This document shows positions 1 to 9,232 of a DNA stretch of 64,000 bases, in pieces (the first letter of the stretch is position 1; every line of letters begins with the position of its first letter). This stretch comes from Pannonibacter phragmitetus DSM 14782 (GTDB lineage Bacteria > Pseudomonadota > Alphaproteobacteria > Rhizobiales > Stappiaceae), in NCBI RefSeq assembly GCF_000382365.1, contig NZ_KB908228.1, positions 1-64,000 on the forward strand. Reading direction: 5' to 3'. The notes beneath the pieces are model-generated. The model ran no database searches. It was not told the DNA's origin and saw only the letters and a program-made list of their open reading frames with translations. Both the position numbers and the translations under genes were made by a program.

Positions 1-182
1 CCCGAGCGATAGCCCAGACGCTCCGGCGTCCGCTCGCTCTTCGCCGCTCCCAGCGCCTCGTCCATCTCTGCTTCCAGAACCTCCTGCATGACGGCGCGGA
101 TCACATCGCGCAGGCCGTCTGGGTGCGAAAGCAGAATCTCTTTGACGCTGGCGCTGGCGGTCTTAACTTCGGTCTTGGTCAT
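1..182 (-). CDS. IS256-family transposase, N-terminal fragment (runs off window)
   Basis: About 60 residues from an ATG at 182 are visible, after which the gene leaves the window. The sequence contains the LEAEMDEALGA and ERLGYRSG motifs that are typical of the N-terminal region of IS256/Mutator-family transposases, DDE enzymes that move the element by a copy-and-circularise route. The catalytic domain is not in the window, so intactness cannot be judged. It is transcribed away from the catabolic locus to its right. Confidence 0.8.
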   Translation of the reverse strand, partial: MTKTEVKTASASVKEILLSHPDGLRDVIRAVMQEVLEAEMDEALGAAKSERTPERLGYRS

Positions 183-280
183 GGCGGCGTTCCTTCCACG
201 GGAAACGGTGAACTTGAACAACACCAGTCTGCCATGACCGCCATCTCTCAGCGAATTTGCAGAACTCTCAGCACACTACC
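1..280 (-). mobile_element. Edge of an IS256 (Mutator)-family insertion sequence
   Basis: The left edge holds the 5' end of a transposase gene on the minus strand plus about 100 bases of its upstream region. The terminal inverted repeat is probably in the stretch around 251-275, which reads TGAGAGTTCTGCAAATTCGC outward-in on the minus strand; this resembles IS256-family ends but the other end is outside the window, so the boundary at about 280 is inferred, not proven. No target duplication can be assessed. Confidence 0.45.
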
Positions 281-461
281 GAATTTCACGCATGCGCCAG
301 CCGGAATACAGGGGTCAAATGCCAGCAGCCGGCGGCCCGGTCCGGGCCCCGCGGCAGTCTCCTCAGCCTCTGCGTTGTCCTGAGTTTTTGCAAAGCCGGT
401 GCAGCGGGCCTTGAGCGGAAAGGCCCTGCCAGGACCGGCATAAGGTGGGCCCAAACAGCAA

Positions 462-491
462 ATTGGCCCCCGCCCGGAGACGGAGGCCAAT
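462..491 (-). terminator. Probable terminator of the demethylating dehydrogenase gene
   Basis: An inverted repeat ATTGGCCTCC ... GGGGGCCAAT with a GC-rich loop lies 30 bases past the stop codon of the minus-strand gene at 521-3082 and is followed by a short T stretch on that strand. Nothing else is seen between this hairpin and the insertion-sequence edge. Confidence 0.55.
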
Positions 492-520
492 GATTTCAGA
501 TCAGCGAACCTGCAGCCTTG

Positions 521-3082
521 TCAGCTTCTCGGCTTGAGGTTCTCCGGGTCATAGAGCGGCGCGTAACCGATCCCGGCGACTTCTACAGGGTAGAGTTCGT
601 CGAAATAGCTGACCTGCAGCTTGCGGCCCAGCTGGCAGTAGTCCCAGGGCAGATAGGCCAGCGCGATGTTCTTGCCGACGGTCGGGCCATAGGCAATCGA
701 GGTCGTGTAGGAGCGGCGGCCGAGCGCATCGACCAGCACCTTGCCCGTGTCCGGATCCATCACCGGCAGGGTGCCGACGGGGTAGCGGGCGGTGCCTGTG
801 CTGTCGGTGTTTTCGGTCATCACCAGCGTGCAAAGCATGGCCGGCTGGTGCTCGCGGGCACGGTATTCGACGTGCTTTGCCTTGCCGACAAAATCCGGCT
901 CCTTGACCTTCGGACGGGCAAGGTCAGCCTCGAAGAGGTTGTATTGCGTCAGAAGGTCGGCGTTCTGCAGACGCAGCGACTTTTCCAGACGGCGCGAGTT
1001 GGCATAGGTCTCGACACCAACGGCCATCACCCCTGCGCCGCGCAGCGCATCCCAGACGGCCAGACCGTCGGAATAGCGCATGTGCAGTTCCCAGCCCTGC
1101 TCGCCCACGTAGGAGATGCGGAAAGCCATGACCTTGCAGCCCGCGATCTCGATCTGCCGGATGCCAGCGAAGGGGAAGTTCGCCACGTCCAGCGCATCAG
1201 GATCGGCGGCGACCTTCTTGAGGTTCTCGCGTGCGTTGGGGCCCCAGATGCCGATGGTGGTGTAATCTTCGGTCACATCCGTGATGGTGACGTCGAAGCC
1301 CTTGTCCTGCGCAACGCGGCGCATGTACATCTGATCGCGCGGGCCCGCATCGGCGCCGTTCACCAGACGGCAGCGGTCCTCCATGCGGAAGACGGTGAAG
1401 TCGGCGCGGACCATGCCTTCCTCGTCCAGCATGTGGGTGTAGATGCCCTTGCCGATATTGGCATCACCGCCGATCCTGGCCGCGCAGAGCCATTCCATCA
1501 GCGCCACATGGTCCGGGCCCGAGATGTCGGTCATGTGGAAATGCGACAGGTTGATGATGCCGCAATCGGCGCTCATCTCCAGCTGCTCGGCGTTGGACAC
1601 GCGCCAGAAATGGCGGCTGTCCCATTTGTTCTCGCGCACCGGAACCTGATCTGCATATTTCTCGAGAAGATGCTCGTTGGCCGCGTAGCCATGGGCCCGC
1701 TCCCAGCCGCCCAGCTCCATGAAGTAGCCGCCCAGCTCCTTCTCACGCTCGTAGAACGGAGAGCGGCGGATGCCGCGGCCATTGGCGAAGGGCTCACGCG
1801 GATGAACCGGAGGGTTGTAGATCTTGGCCGCAGTTTCCTCGCAGCGGCCCCAGATGAAGTCCTCGGTCAGCTGGAAGTCGCTGAACCGCGCATAGTCAAT
1901 GCGGTTGTGATCGATATCCGTGCGGCCCTTGGTCATCCAGTCTGCGATCAGCTTGCCCATGCCCGGGCCGTCCTTGACCCAGATCGCGACGGCATACCAC
2001 AGGCCCCGCAGCTTGCGGCTTTCGCCCATGGAAGGCCCGCCGTCGGTCGTCGTCTGAAGCAGACCGTTGAAGGAATGGCTTTCGTTGAAACCCAGCTCGG
2101 CCAGGATCGGCGTCAGCTCCATCGCCCGCTCAAGCGGCTCGATCACATCTTCCAGCACCAGATCGCGCTGCGAGGGCGACAGCCGCGCTTCGTGCTTTTC
2201 AAGAAGATCGCGCGGATGAACCATCCGCACGTCCTTTTCATAATAGTAGCCCCACTCGATCTGGCCGCCTTCGGTGGTGTTGGGATCACCGGTGTCGCGC
2301 AGATAGGCCGAATTGCCCTGATCGCGCAGCAGCGGACGGCCGATCTCAAGACCGGTGCCGGCAAATTCATTGTAGGGGCCGAAGAAGGTCAGCGGATGAT
2401 CGACCGGCATCACCGGCAGATCCTCGCCTGCCAATCCGGCAATCAGGCGGCCCCAGAGACCGGCACAGACCACGACATAGTCGGCCATGATCGTGCCGCG
2501 TGACGTGCGCACGCCGGTGACGCGGCCGTTCTCGTGCAGAAGCTCCAGCGCCGGGGTGTTGGCGAAGATCTTCAGCTTGCCCGCCGCCTCGGCCATGTCC
2601 ACGAGCTTTGCAGCAACCGTCTGCGAACGCGGCACGACAAGACCCGCATCGGGGTCCCACAGCGCGCCCTGAATCTGGTCTTCTTCCAGAAGCGGGAACT
2701 TCTCCTTGGCTTCCGCCGCCGAAATCATGGTCACGTTGGTGCCGAAGGCGCGGCCAGAGTCCACCTTGCGCTTCAGTTCGGCCATGCGGGCGTCATCGCC
2801 CACGCGCGCGACTTCAAGCCCGCCGATGCGCTGGTAGTTGCCGAGCTTCTCGTAGAAGTCCATGGAATACATGGTGGTCCAGCAGGACAGGAAGTCATGG
2901 CTGGTCGCATAGCAGAAGTCGGAGGCATGGGCGGTGGAGCCAATGTCCGTCGGGATGCCCGACTTGTCGATCCCCACGATGTCATCCCACCCGTTCTCGA
3001 TCAGGTGATGGGCGACAGAGGCACCGACAATGCCCCCAAGACCGACAATGACAACGCGGGCGCGGGATGGAAAGGTGGACAT
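521..3082 (-). CDS. FAD-dependent oxidoreductase / GcvT-type demethylase (dimethylglycine dehydrogenase-like)
   Basis: An 853-residue two-module enzyme. The N-terminal half is a DAO-type FAD domain with a dinucleotide-binding motif VVIVGLGGIVGAS at the start and the GSTAHAS motif near residue 50. The C-terminal half is a GcvT-like aminomethyltransferase domain that binds tetrahydrofolate. This architecture is that of dimethylglycine and sarcosine dehydrogenases, which oxidise N-methyl groups and pass the one-carbon unit to THF and the electrons to ETF. The start is placed at 3082 because AAGG is correctly spaced from that ATG and abuts the ATG at 3091. The folD and etf genes upstream support the role. 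The exact substrate (dimethylglycine, sarcosine or another N-methyl compound) is inferred. Confidence 0.82.
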   Translation of the reverse strand: MSTFPSRARVVIVGLGGIVGASVAHHLIENGWDDIVGIDKSGIPTDIGSTAHASDFCYATSHDFLSCWTTMYSMDFYEKLGNYQRIGGLEVARVGDDARMAELKRKVDSGRAFGTNVTMISAAEAKEKFPLLEEDQIQGALWDPDAGLVVPRSQTVAAKLVDMAEAAGKLKIFANTPALELLHENGRVTGVRTSRGTIMADYVVVCAGLWGRLIAGLAGEDLPVMPVDHPLTFFGPYNEFAGTGLEIGRPLLRDQGNSAYLRDTGDPNTTEGGQIEWGYYYEKDVRMVHPRDLLEKHEARLSPSQRDLVLEDVIEPLERAMELTPILAELGFNESHSFNGLLQTTTDGGPSMGESRKLRGLWYAVAIWVKDGPGMGKLIADWMTKGRTDIDHNRIDYARFSDFQLTEDFIWGRCEETAAKIYNPPVHPREPFANGRGIRRSPFYEREKELGGYFMELGGWERAHGYAANEHLLEKYADQVPVRENKWDSRHFWRVSNAEQLEMSADCGIINLSHFHMTDISGPDHVALMEWLCAARIGGDANIGKGIYTHMLDEEGMVRADFTVFRMEDRCRLVNGADAGPRDQMYMRRVAQDKGFDVTITDVTEDYTTIGIWGPNARENLKKVAADPDALDVANFPFAGIRQIEIAGCKVMAFRISYVGEQGWELHMRYSDGLAVWDALRGAGVMAVGVETYANSRRLEKSLRLQNADLLTQYNLFEADLARPKVKEPDFVGKAKHVEYRAREHQPAMLCTLVMTENTDSTGTARYPVGTLPVMDPDTGKVLVDALGRRSYTTSIAYGPTVGKNIALAYLPWDYCQLGRKLQVSYFDELYPVEVAGIGYAPLYDPENLKPRS

Positions 3083-3179
3083 ATTCTTCATCCTTCAAGA
3101 CTGCGGCCATACGGCGGGGCCGCGGATCATGGGTACAGATCATGGGCCCGCCGCGCAAGGCGGCGGGAAACTCGTCAGG

Positions 3180-4091
3180 TCAGCCGTGCGCCGGAAGCCC
3201 GGCGCGGCGGCAGGCGGCAATCAGCGTGTTGTGCATCAGCGTCATGATGGTCATCGGCCCGACCCCGCCCGGCACAGGCGTGATGGCCCGCGCCCGGAGG
3301 CTGGCACCGGCAAAATCGACGTCTCCAACCAGATGGTTCTTGCCGTTGAGGGGAACCCGGCTGGTGCCGACATCAATCACGGTTGCACCCGGCTTGATCC
3401 ACTCTCCACGGATCATCCCGGCCGAACCGACGGCGGCCACAACGATATCTGCCCGGCCAACCTTGCCGGCCAGATCAACGGTCCGGGAATGCGCCAGCGT
3501 GACGGTGCAGTTTGCAGCCAGCAGAAGCTGCGCCATCGGCTTGCCGACGAGGATAGAGCGGCCGACAACGATCGCGTCCAGCCCGGCAAGATCCCCAAGA
3601 CTTTCCTTCAGCAGCATCAGGCAGCCGAGCGGCGTGCAGGACACCAGCCCCGGCAGGCCGGAGGCAAGATAGCCGGCGTTTACGGGGTGCAGACCGTCCA
3701 CGTCCTTGGCCGGGTCAATCGCCTCGATCACGGCGAGCCTGTCGAGGCCCTGCGGCAGGGGCAACTGCACGAGAATGCCATCAACGGCATCATCCGCATT
3801 CAGCTGCGCCACCAGCGCAAGAAGGTCAGCCTGAGAGACCGCTTCAGGCAGCACATGCTCGAAGCTCTCCATCCCCAGCTTGCGGGCCATGCGCCCCTTG
3901 CTGCGGACATAGACCTCGCTGGCAGGATCCGTGCCGACGAGCACCACGGCAAGGCCGGGCCTGCGGCCGGTATGCCGGGCGAAGTCCTGCACCTGCTGCG
4001 CGATGCGCGCACCAAGCGCATCGGCATGAGCCCGGCCGTCAATGATCGCAGCCCTCCCCGGCTGGTGTTCGGCAGCAGTCATGGTGCTCAC
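3180..4091 (-). CDS. folD: Bifunctional methylene-THF dehydrogenase / methenyl-THF cyclohydrolase FolD
   Basis: FolD oxidises 5,10-methylene-THF to methenyl-THF with NADP and hydrolyses it to 10-formyl-THF. The 303-residue protein has all hallmark motifs: [13 protein letters not shown] with the catalytic lysine, [27 protein letters not shown] and [10 protein letters not shown]. Its ATG overlaps the etfA stop by four bases, so the two are translationally coupled. Placed beside a folate-linked demethylase, it probably serves as the dedicated oxidiser of the methylene-THF made there; whether it is also the cell's only FolD cannot be told. Confidence 0.95.
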   Translation of the reverse strand: MSTMTAAEHQPGRAAIIDGRAHADALGARIAQQVQDFARHTGRRPGLAVVLVGTDPASEVYVRSKGRMARKLGMESFEHVLPEAVSQADLLALVAQLNADDAVDGILVQLPLPQGLDRLAVIEAIDPAKDVDGLHPVNAGYLASGLPGLVSCTPLGCLMLLKESLGDLAGLDAIVVGRSILVGKPMAQLLLAANCTVTLAHSRTVDLAGKVGRADIVVAAVGSAGMIRGEWIKPGATVIDVGTSRVPLNGKNHLVGDVDFAGASLRARAITPVPGGVGPMTIMTLMHNTLIAACRRAGLPAHG

Positions 4092-5020
4092 AGGGCGCGC
4101 TCCAGCTCGGGCAGGACGTCGAAAATGTCACCGACAATGCCGTAGTCTGCGACCTGGAAGATGGGTGCCTCGGCATCGGTGTTGATGGCGACGATGATGC
4201 GGCTGTCCTTCATGCCCGCCAGATGCTGGATTGCGCCGGAGATGCCGCAGGCAATATAGAGGTCCGGCGCGACGACCTTGCCCGTCTGCCCGACCTGGTA
4301 GTCGTTTGCGGCATAACCGGCATCCACCGCAGCGCGGCTAGCTCCCACAGCGGCGCCCAGCTTGTCGGCCAGCGGATTGATGACCTGTTCGAACCGCTCT
4401 TTGGAGCCAAGCGCACGGCCGCCCGACACAACAATCTTGGCCGAGGCGAGATCGGGACGGTCGCTGACCGACAGAAGATTCTCGCGGAAGACCGACAGGT
4501 CCGGCACGGCAGGAGCCTCAACGGTGACGACGTCAACAGGCGTGCTGCCAGTGGCCGCGGGTGCGAAGCTGGCGCTGCGGATGGTCAGCACGCGGACCGG
4601 CCCCGGCGCCTGAACGGTTTCGATCGCATTGCCGGCATAGACGGGGCGCTTGAAGGTATCCGGCGCAGGGATGGCGGTTACTTCGGAGACCTGCATCACA
4701 TCGAGAAGCGCCGCGACGCGCGGCATCACATTCTTGCCGCTGCTCGTTGCGGGCGCAAGAATGGTGTCATAGCCGCACGCCAGCGAGAGGATCAGTGCGG
4801 CCGTTGGTTCCGCCAGCCGTTCTGCCAGCGCGCCGCCTTCAGCCACAAGGACGCGGCGGACGCCTGCAAGGGCTGCAGCAGACTGCGCTGCGGGCCCGGC
4901 GTTCTGGCCCGCGATCAGAATGTCCACCTCGCCTCCGATCTGCAGCGCGGCGCTGAGGGCACGGGCGCTGTGTTCGGACAAGGAGGCATTGTCGTGATCG
5001 GCAAAGAGAAGAATGGCCAT
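4088..5020 (-). CDS. etfA: Electron transfer flavoprotein alpha subunit
   Basis: The 310-residue protein has the C-terminal ETF-alpha FAD-binding region, with [35 protein letters not shown] and [13 protein letters not shown] in the expected order. ETF-alpha/beta accepts electrons from flavin dehydrogenases and delivers them to ETF-quinone oxidoreductase. Position between folD and etfB, all on the same strand, implies that this copy serves the adjacent demethylating dehydrogenase rather than general beta-oxidation; that assignment is inference. Confidence 0.94.
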   Translation of the reverse strand: MAILLFADHDNASLSEHSARALSAALQIGGEVDILIAGQNAGPAAQSAAALAGVRRVLVAEGGALAERLAEPTAALILSLACGYDTILAPATSSGKNVMPRVAALLDVMQVSEVTAIPAPDTFKRPVYAGNAIETVQAPGPVRVLTIRSASFAPAATGSTPVDVVTVEAPAVPDLSVFRENLLSVSDRPDLASAKIVVSGGRALGSKERFEQVINPLADKLGAAVGASRAAVDAGYAANDYQVGQTGKVVAPDLYIACGISGAIQHLAGMKDSRIIVAINTDAEAPIFQVADYGIVGDIFDVLPELERAL

Positions 5021-5037
5021 GTCGTTGGCTCCCTGTA

Positions 5038-5787
5038 TCAGATGACGGCGGCTTCGGTTTTCAGCTTGTCCAGAAGCTCGGCAACATTGGCGACCTTGAC
5101 GCCGGCGGCCCGGATGCTCGGCTCTTCGACGCGCAGGACACGAAGACGCGGGGCAATGTCCACGCCCAGTTCCTCGGGCGTCTGCTGGACAAGCGGCTTC
5201 TTCTTGGCCTTCATGATGTTGGGAAGGCTAGCATAGCGCGGCTCGTTGAGACGCAGGTCCGCAGTCACGACCGCGGGCAGCGTCACTTCGATCTGCTGAA
5301 GGCCGCTGTCGATCTCACGCGTGACGAGCGCCTTGTCCTGCGAAAGCTCGACCTTCGAGGCGAAGGTTGCCTGGCTCCAGCCCAGCAGCGCCGACAGCAT
5401 CTGGCCGGTCTGATTGCAGTCATCATCGATGGCCTGCTTGCCCAGAATCACAAGCCCTGCCTCCTCTGCCTGCGCGACCTTCTGCAAGATCTTTGCGACA
5501 CCCAGAGGCTCGACGCGGTCCTCGGCAAGGATCAGGATCGCGCGGTCGGCGCCCATGGCAAGAGCAGTGCGGAGCACCTCCTGCGCCTGCGCCGGGCCGA
5601 CAGAAACCGCGACAATCTCCGAGGCTTGCCCGGCTTCCTTGATGCGGATGGCCTGCTCGACCGCAATCTCGTCGAAGGGGTTCATCGACATCTTCACATT
5701 GGCCAGATCAACGCCGGTTCCGTCAGGTTTGACGCGGATCTTGACGTTGTAATCAACCACCCGCTTCACAGGGACAAGGATCTTCAT
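5038..5787 (-). CDS. etfB: Electron transfer flavoprotein beta subunit
   Basis: A 249-residue ETF-beta protein starting [14 protein letters not shown], with the family signature [15 protein letters not shown] and the AMP-binding region. The reading frame continues 21 codons upstream, but the ATG at 5787 is preceded by AAGGGA at the right distance and matches the usual N-terminus, so it is chosen. It is the first gene of the etfB-etfA-folD run, with 17 bases to etfA, and the operon diverges from the GlxA-type regulator gene at 6007. Confidence 0.94.
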   Translation of the reverse strand: MKILVPVKRVVDYNVKIRVKPDGTGVDLANVKMSMNPFDEIAVEQAIRIKEAGQASEIVAVSVGPAQAQEVLRTALAMGADRAILILAEDRVEPLGVAKILQKVAQAEEAGLVILGKQAIDDDCNQTGQMLSALLGWSQATFASKVELSQDKALVTREIDSGLQQIEVTLPAVVTADLRLNEPRYASLPNIMKAKKKPLVQQTPEELGVDIAPRLRVLRVEEPSIRAAGVKVANVAELLDKLKTEAAVI

Positions 5788-6006
5788 GGCGTTTCCCTTC
5801 TGTCGGCCACCCAAAGGAATGGCATGTCCGGTTGCGGCAGCTGCCGCCACTCTTCCGGCCCGCCTGTGACGGGGCCTGAGATGACAACAGACGCTTCTGC
5901 TTGTGCCTGACTTTGCCGGATGGACGCGCTGTGCAACAGGACGTTTGCGTCATCAAGGGATTAGAGCTACGACATGACAGCGACACTTTGAACCACGGGC
6001 CCCGTC

Positions 6007-7041
6007 ATGAGCCTTGCCCCCGCCGTACCTCGCGCCGTGCCGCCACAACCGGCCTCCCACCCGCTGCGCCGCCCGCAGGGCAACGCGCGCCTCTCCGTCG
6101 GTTTCATTCTGGCCCGGCGTTTCACGCTCTGTGCCTTTGCCAACTTCGTCGACGTTCTGCGCCTTGCCGCCGACGAGGGCGACCGCAGCCGGCCGATCCT
6201 GTGCAACTGGACGGTGCTGTCGGACACGATGGAGCCGGTCACCTCGAGCTGCGGAATCAGTGTCCAGCCCAAGGAGCGCCTGGGCGATCCCACCCGCTTC
6301 GATTACATCGTCGTCATTGGCGGCCTGATGGAAGATGAAGCGGTACTGCCGCCGGGCTATCACCGCTTCCTGCACGAGGCCGCGGCAGCGGGCGTGCCGC
6401 TGGCCGGCGTCTGCACCGGGGCCTTCCTTCTGCACCAGGCGGGACTTCTGAATGGCTACCGCTGCTGCGTCAGCTGGTTTCACCATGCCGACTTTCTCGA
6501 GCAGTTCGAAGGGCTTAATCCCGTCACGGACCAGATCTTCGTGGTCGACCGCGACCGGCTGACCTGCTCCGGCGGGGTCAGCTCCGCGCATCTGGCGGCC
6601 TATCTGGTCGACAAGCATGTCGGCAAGGCACAGGCCAGCAAGAGCCTGCACATCATGATCATAGACGAGGCGCTTCAGGCCGACAAGCCGCAGCCCGGGA
6701 TCACGATGGACTTCAAGACCCGCGATCCGATGGTGCTGCGCGCCCTTCTGATGATGCAGCAGAACATAGAGCAGCCCTTCACGGTGGCAGAGATCGCCAG
6801 CCGGATCGGGCACAGCAAGCGGCAGCTTGAACGGCACTTTCAGGCAGCGCTCGGCACGTCGCCCCAGTCAGCCTTTCTGGACATGCGCCTGTCTCTCGCC
6901 CATCACCTGATCGTCACCGGCGACCGGCCCATCTCCCAGGTCGCGCTGGAATGCGGCTTCTGCGACAGTTCGCACCTGAGCCGCATGTTCCGCCGCCGCT
7001 ATGGGCAGACGCCGCAAGGGCTGCGTCAGGCCCGCAGCTGA
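6007..7041 (+). CDS. GlxA-family transcriptional regulator (AraC type with DJ-1/PfpI-like domain)
   Basis: A 344-residue protein with an N-terminal class I glutamine-amidotransferase-like domain (residues about 28-200, GVCTGAFLLHQAGLL) and a C-terminal AraC double helix-turn-helix (QPFTVAEIASRIGHSKRQLERHF and CGFCDSSHLSRMFRRRYG). This is the domain plan of GbdR/CdhR-type activators of betaine and carnitine catabolism. Divergent placement from etfB and close to a BCCT transporter and purU makes it the probable activator of the locus. No strong Shine-Dalgarno sequence is visible before the ATG. The inducer is unknown. Confidence 0.87.
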   Translation: MSLAPAVPRAVPPQPASHPLRRPQGNARLSVGFILARRFTLCAFANFVDVLRLAADEGDRSRPILCNWTVLSDTMEPVTSSCGISVQPKERLGDPTRFDYIVVIGGLMEDEAVLPPGYHRFLHEAAAAGVPLAGVCTGAFLLHQAGLLNGYRCCVSWFHHADFLEQFEGLNPVTDQIFVVDRDRLTCSGGVSSAHLAAYLVDKHVGKAQASKSLHIMIIDEALQADKPQPGITMDFKTRDPMVLRALLMMQQNIEQPFTVAEIASRIGHSKRQLERHFQAALGTSPQSAFLDMRLSLAHHLIVTGDRPISQVALECGFCDSSHLSRMFRRRYGQTPQGLRQARS

Positions 7042-7048
7042 CAAAAAA

Positions 7049-7074
7049 GCGCCCGCAGCATGATGTGCGGGCGC
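7049..7074. terminator. Bidirectional terminator between regulator and BCCT gene
   Basis: A perfect nine-base stem GCGCCCGCA / TGCGGGCGC with an eight-base loop sits between the two converging genes. The minus-strand side is followed by a six-T run, so it most clearly ends the BCCT transcript; on the plus strand the tail is only weakly T-rich. Confidence 0.8.
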
Positions 7075-7095
7075 CTTCTCTTCCAGTTTCAAGGA

Positions 7096-8745
7096 TCAGC
7101 GCGGCTCGCTGGCCAGGCCCTTCCAGATCGCGACACACATCAGCAACAGCAGCACCGTGAAGGGCAAGCCGGTCGAGATGACCATCGACTGCAGAGCTGA
7201 CAGTCCTCCTGCAGACATCAGGAGCACAATCGCGATGATTGCTTCAAACACGCACCAGAACACCCGCTGCGGAACCGGCGCATCCACCTTGCCGCCCGAG
7301 GTGATCGTGTCGATCACCAGAGAACCGGAGTCCGATGACGTCACGAAGAAGACAATCACCAGCATGATGCCGACGAAGGAGGTGATCTGAGCCAGCGGCA
7401 GTCCGTCCAGCATCGCGAACAGCTGCAGCGGCAGATCGGCGTCACGGGCGGCACTATAACCGTCCCGGACCAGCTGGCTGATTGCTGTTCCGCCAAAGAT
7501 CGACATCCAGATCACGCAGACAAGCGACGGGATCAAAAGGACGCTGATGATGAACTCGCGCACCGTGCGTCCACTCGAAACGCGGGCGATGAACATGCCG
7601 ACAAAAGGCGACCAGCTGACCCACCAGGCCCAGTAGAACGAAGTCCAGCCCTGCATGAAGTTGACATCCTCGCGCCCAACCGGGTTCGACAAGGCGGGAA
7701 GATACTGGAGATAGGCCAGAAGAAAATCGCCCATGTCCGTCATCAGCAGCAGCGTCGGTCCGGCGAACAGAACGAACATCAGCAGCGCGAAGGCCAGAAC
7801 CATGTTCAGCTCGGACAGGCGCTTCACCCCGGCTTCGAGCCCCCGGATCACCGAGTAGAGCGCGATTGCCGTGATCCCGATGATCAGAATGATCTGCGAC
7901 GTCTCGTTGACCGGCATGCCGAACAGCTTGTTGAAGCCGGCATTGGCCTGAACGGCGCCCAGGCCAAGCGAAGTCGCCAGCCCGAACAGAGTCGCAAAAA
8001 CAGCCAGGATGTCGATAATGTGCCCGGGCCAGCCCCAGACACGCTCGCCGAAGATCGGATAGAAGGCGGAGCGGATCGTCAGCGGCAGACCCTTGTTGTA
8101 GCTGAACAGCGCCAGGCTGAGCCCCACCACGGCATAGATCGCCCACGGGTGCAGCGCCCAGTGGAAGATTGTGGCAGCCATGCCCAGCCGGACTGCCTCC
8201 TGCTCGGTCGCAGCAGCGCCCAGGGGGGACCAGTCCGTACGGACCCCGTCGGCGCCTGCCTGTATGCCGCCTGCCGACGAACCGAAATGGCTCAGCGGCT
8301 CGCTGACGCCATAGAACATCAGACCGATGCCCATGCCGGCAGCAAAGAGCATCGAAAACCAGCTCAGATAGCCGAAGTCGGGCACAGCGGACGCCCCGCC
8401 AAGCCGGACCTTCCCGTAAGGGCTGACGACAAGAACAAGGCAAAGGATGACAAACACATCGGCAGCGCCGATGAAGAACCAGTCGAAGCCCTTCGTCGCA
8501 CCGGAAAACACGGCGGAGAAAAGCTGTCCTGCCAGCGTAGGCAGCGCGAGGGTGAAAATGACAAAGGCGATGACGCACAGGGCGGAAATGAGAAAGACGG
8601 GGTTGTGAACACTATAGCCCAGCGGCCCCAAGCGCCCGTTTATGTTGTCCTGCCCCGCCTCATAGCCGGTCCTGATTCCGTTTGTGGGCGGATTCAACCC
8701 GCGCCGTTCCCCGGCGTTACCGCCATTTTTTGTCACATTGGTCAA
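7096..8745 (-). CDS. BCCT-family betaine/carnitine/choline-type transporter
   Basis: A 549-residue, about 12-segment membrane protein of the betaine-choline-carnitine transporter family, which import trimethylammonium compounds driven by sodium or protons or by exchange. It shows the GMGIG motif in the third segment region and the family signature WTSFYWAWWVSWSPFVG. The start is taken as a TTG at 8745 because AGGAGG lies eight bases before it; the frame stays open for 96 further codons without a better site. Context suggests uptake of glycine betaine or dimethylglycine for the catabolic genes on either side. Confidence 0.9.
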   Translation of the reverse strand: MTNVTKNGGNAGERRGLNPPTNGIRTGYEAGQDNINGRLGPLGYSVHNPVFLISALCVIAFVIFTLALPTLAGQLFSAVFSGATKGFDWFFIGAADVFVILCLVLVVSPYGKVRLGGASAVPDFGYLSWFSMLFAAGMGIGLMFYGVSEPLSHFGSSAGGIQAGADGVRTDWSPLGAAATEQEAVRLGMAATIFHWALHPWAIYAVVGLSLALFSYNKGLPLTIRSAFYPIFGERVWGWPGHIIDILAVFATLFGLATSLGLGAVQANAGFNKLFGMPVNETSQIILIIGITAIALYSVIRGLEAGVKRLSELNMVLAFALLMFVLFAGPTLLLMTDMGDFLLAYLQYLPALSNPVGREDVNFMQGWTSFYWAWWVSWSPFVGMFIARVSSGRTVREFIISVLLIPSLVCVIWMSIFGGTAISQLVRDGYSAARDADLPLQLFAMLDGLPLAQITSFVGIMLVIVFFVTSSDSGSLVIDTITSGGKVDAPVPQRVFWCVFEAIIAIVLLMSAGGLSALQSMVISTGLPFTVLLLLMCVAIWKGLASEPR

Positions 8746-9232
8746 GCTTTCGTCCTCCTGAAGTGGGCACAGAGCCTGCCTGAAGGGGAACCTCGCCGGC
8801 GAACGCCGTCTTGTTTTCGAGCATGAAGTAAAGCGTACCCATCGGCCGGGGCGCAAAGCACCGCCCGTGCAGGAAGGAGGGGATCCTCCGGCTTTCATTT
8901 CCATGCAATTTGCGGCTGGCCCGAACGAGGCACGAGACAAGCAACTGGTACCGCCATCGTTATGTGTCGAAGTGCCGCGGCGCCGCAGAATGGGAACGAC
9001 ATTCCACCAGTAGTATTGCGTCCGCCCGGACAAGCACCGGAACGCGTCCTGCCCTGCCTGCCGTCAAAGGAGCGCAGGCCGCTGCGGGCTGGCGCAAAGC
9101 TGCTGGTCCCCCGTCGCAAATCTTCACGCCCGGGACCACTGCAGCAGCTACGGCTAACAAATAGGCCGGCGCCCGCTTTGTGACTTCCCCGGCCACTGCC
9201 CCTCTTCAGCGGCCGCGAAAAGGAAACTGCCG
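8746..9232. other. Gene-free divergent control region between BCCT gene and purU
   Basis: No convincing coding frame is seen in these 487 bases. The region must hold the promoters of the BCCT gene (minus) and purU (plus). A small GGAGG-ggat-CCTCC dyad occurs at 8876-8889. I could not identify an activator site with confidence. Confidence 0.5.

Noticed and set aside
518-2503. A 661-codon open frame on the plus strand opposite the demethylating dehydrogenase
   Set aside because: It is a by-product of high GC codon use on the opposite strand; it has no recognisable domain and fully overlaps a clear enzyme gene.
8876-8889. GGAGG-ggat-CCTCC dyad as an operator of the betaine locus
   Set aside because: Too short and not repeated near the other promoters of the locus.
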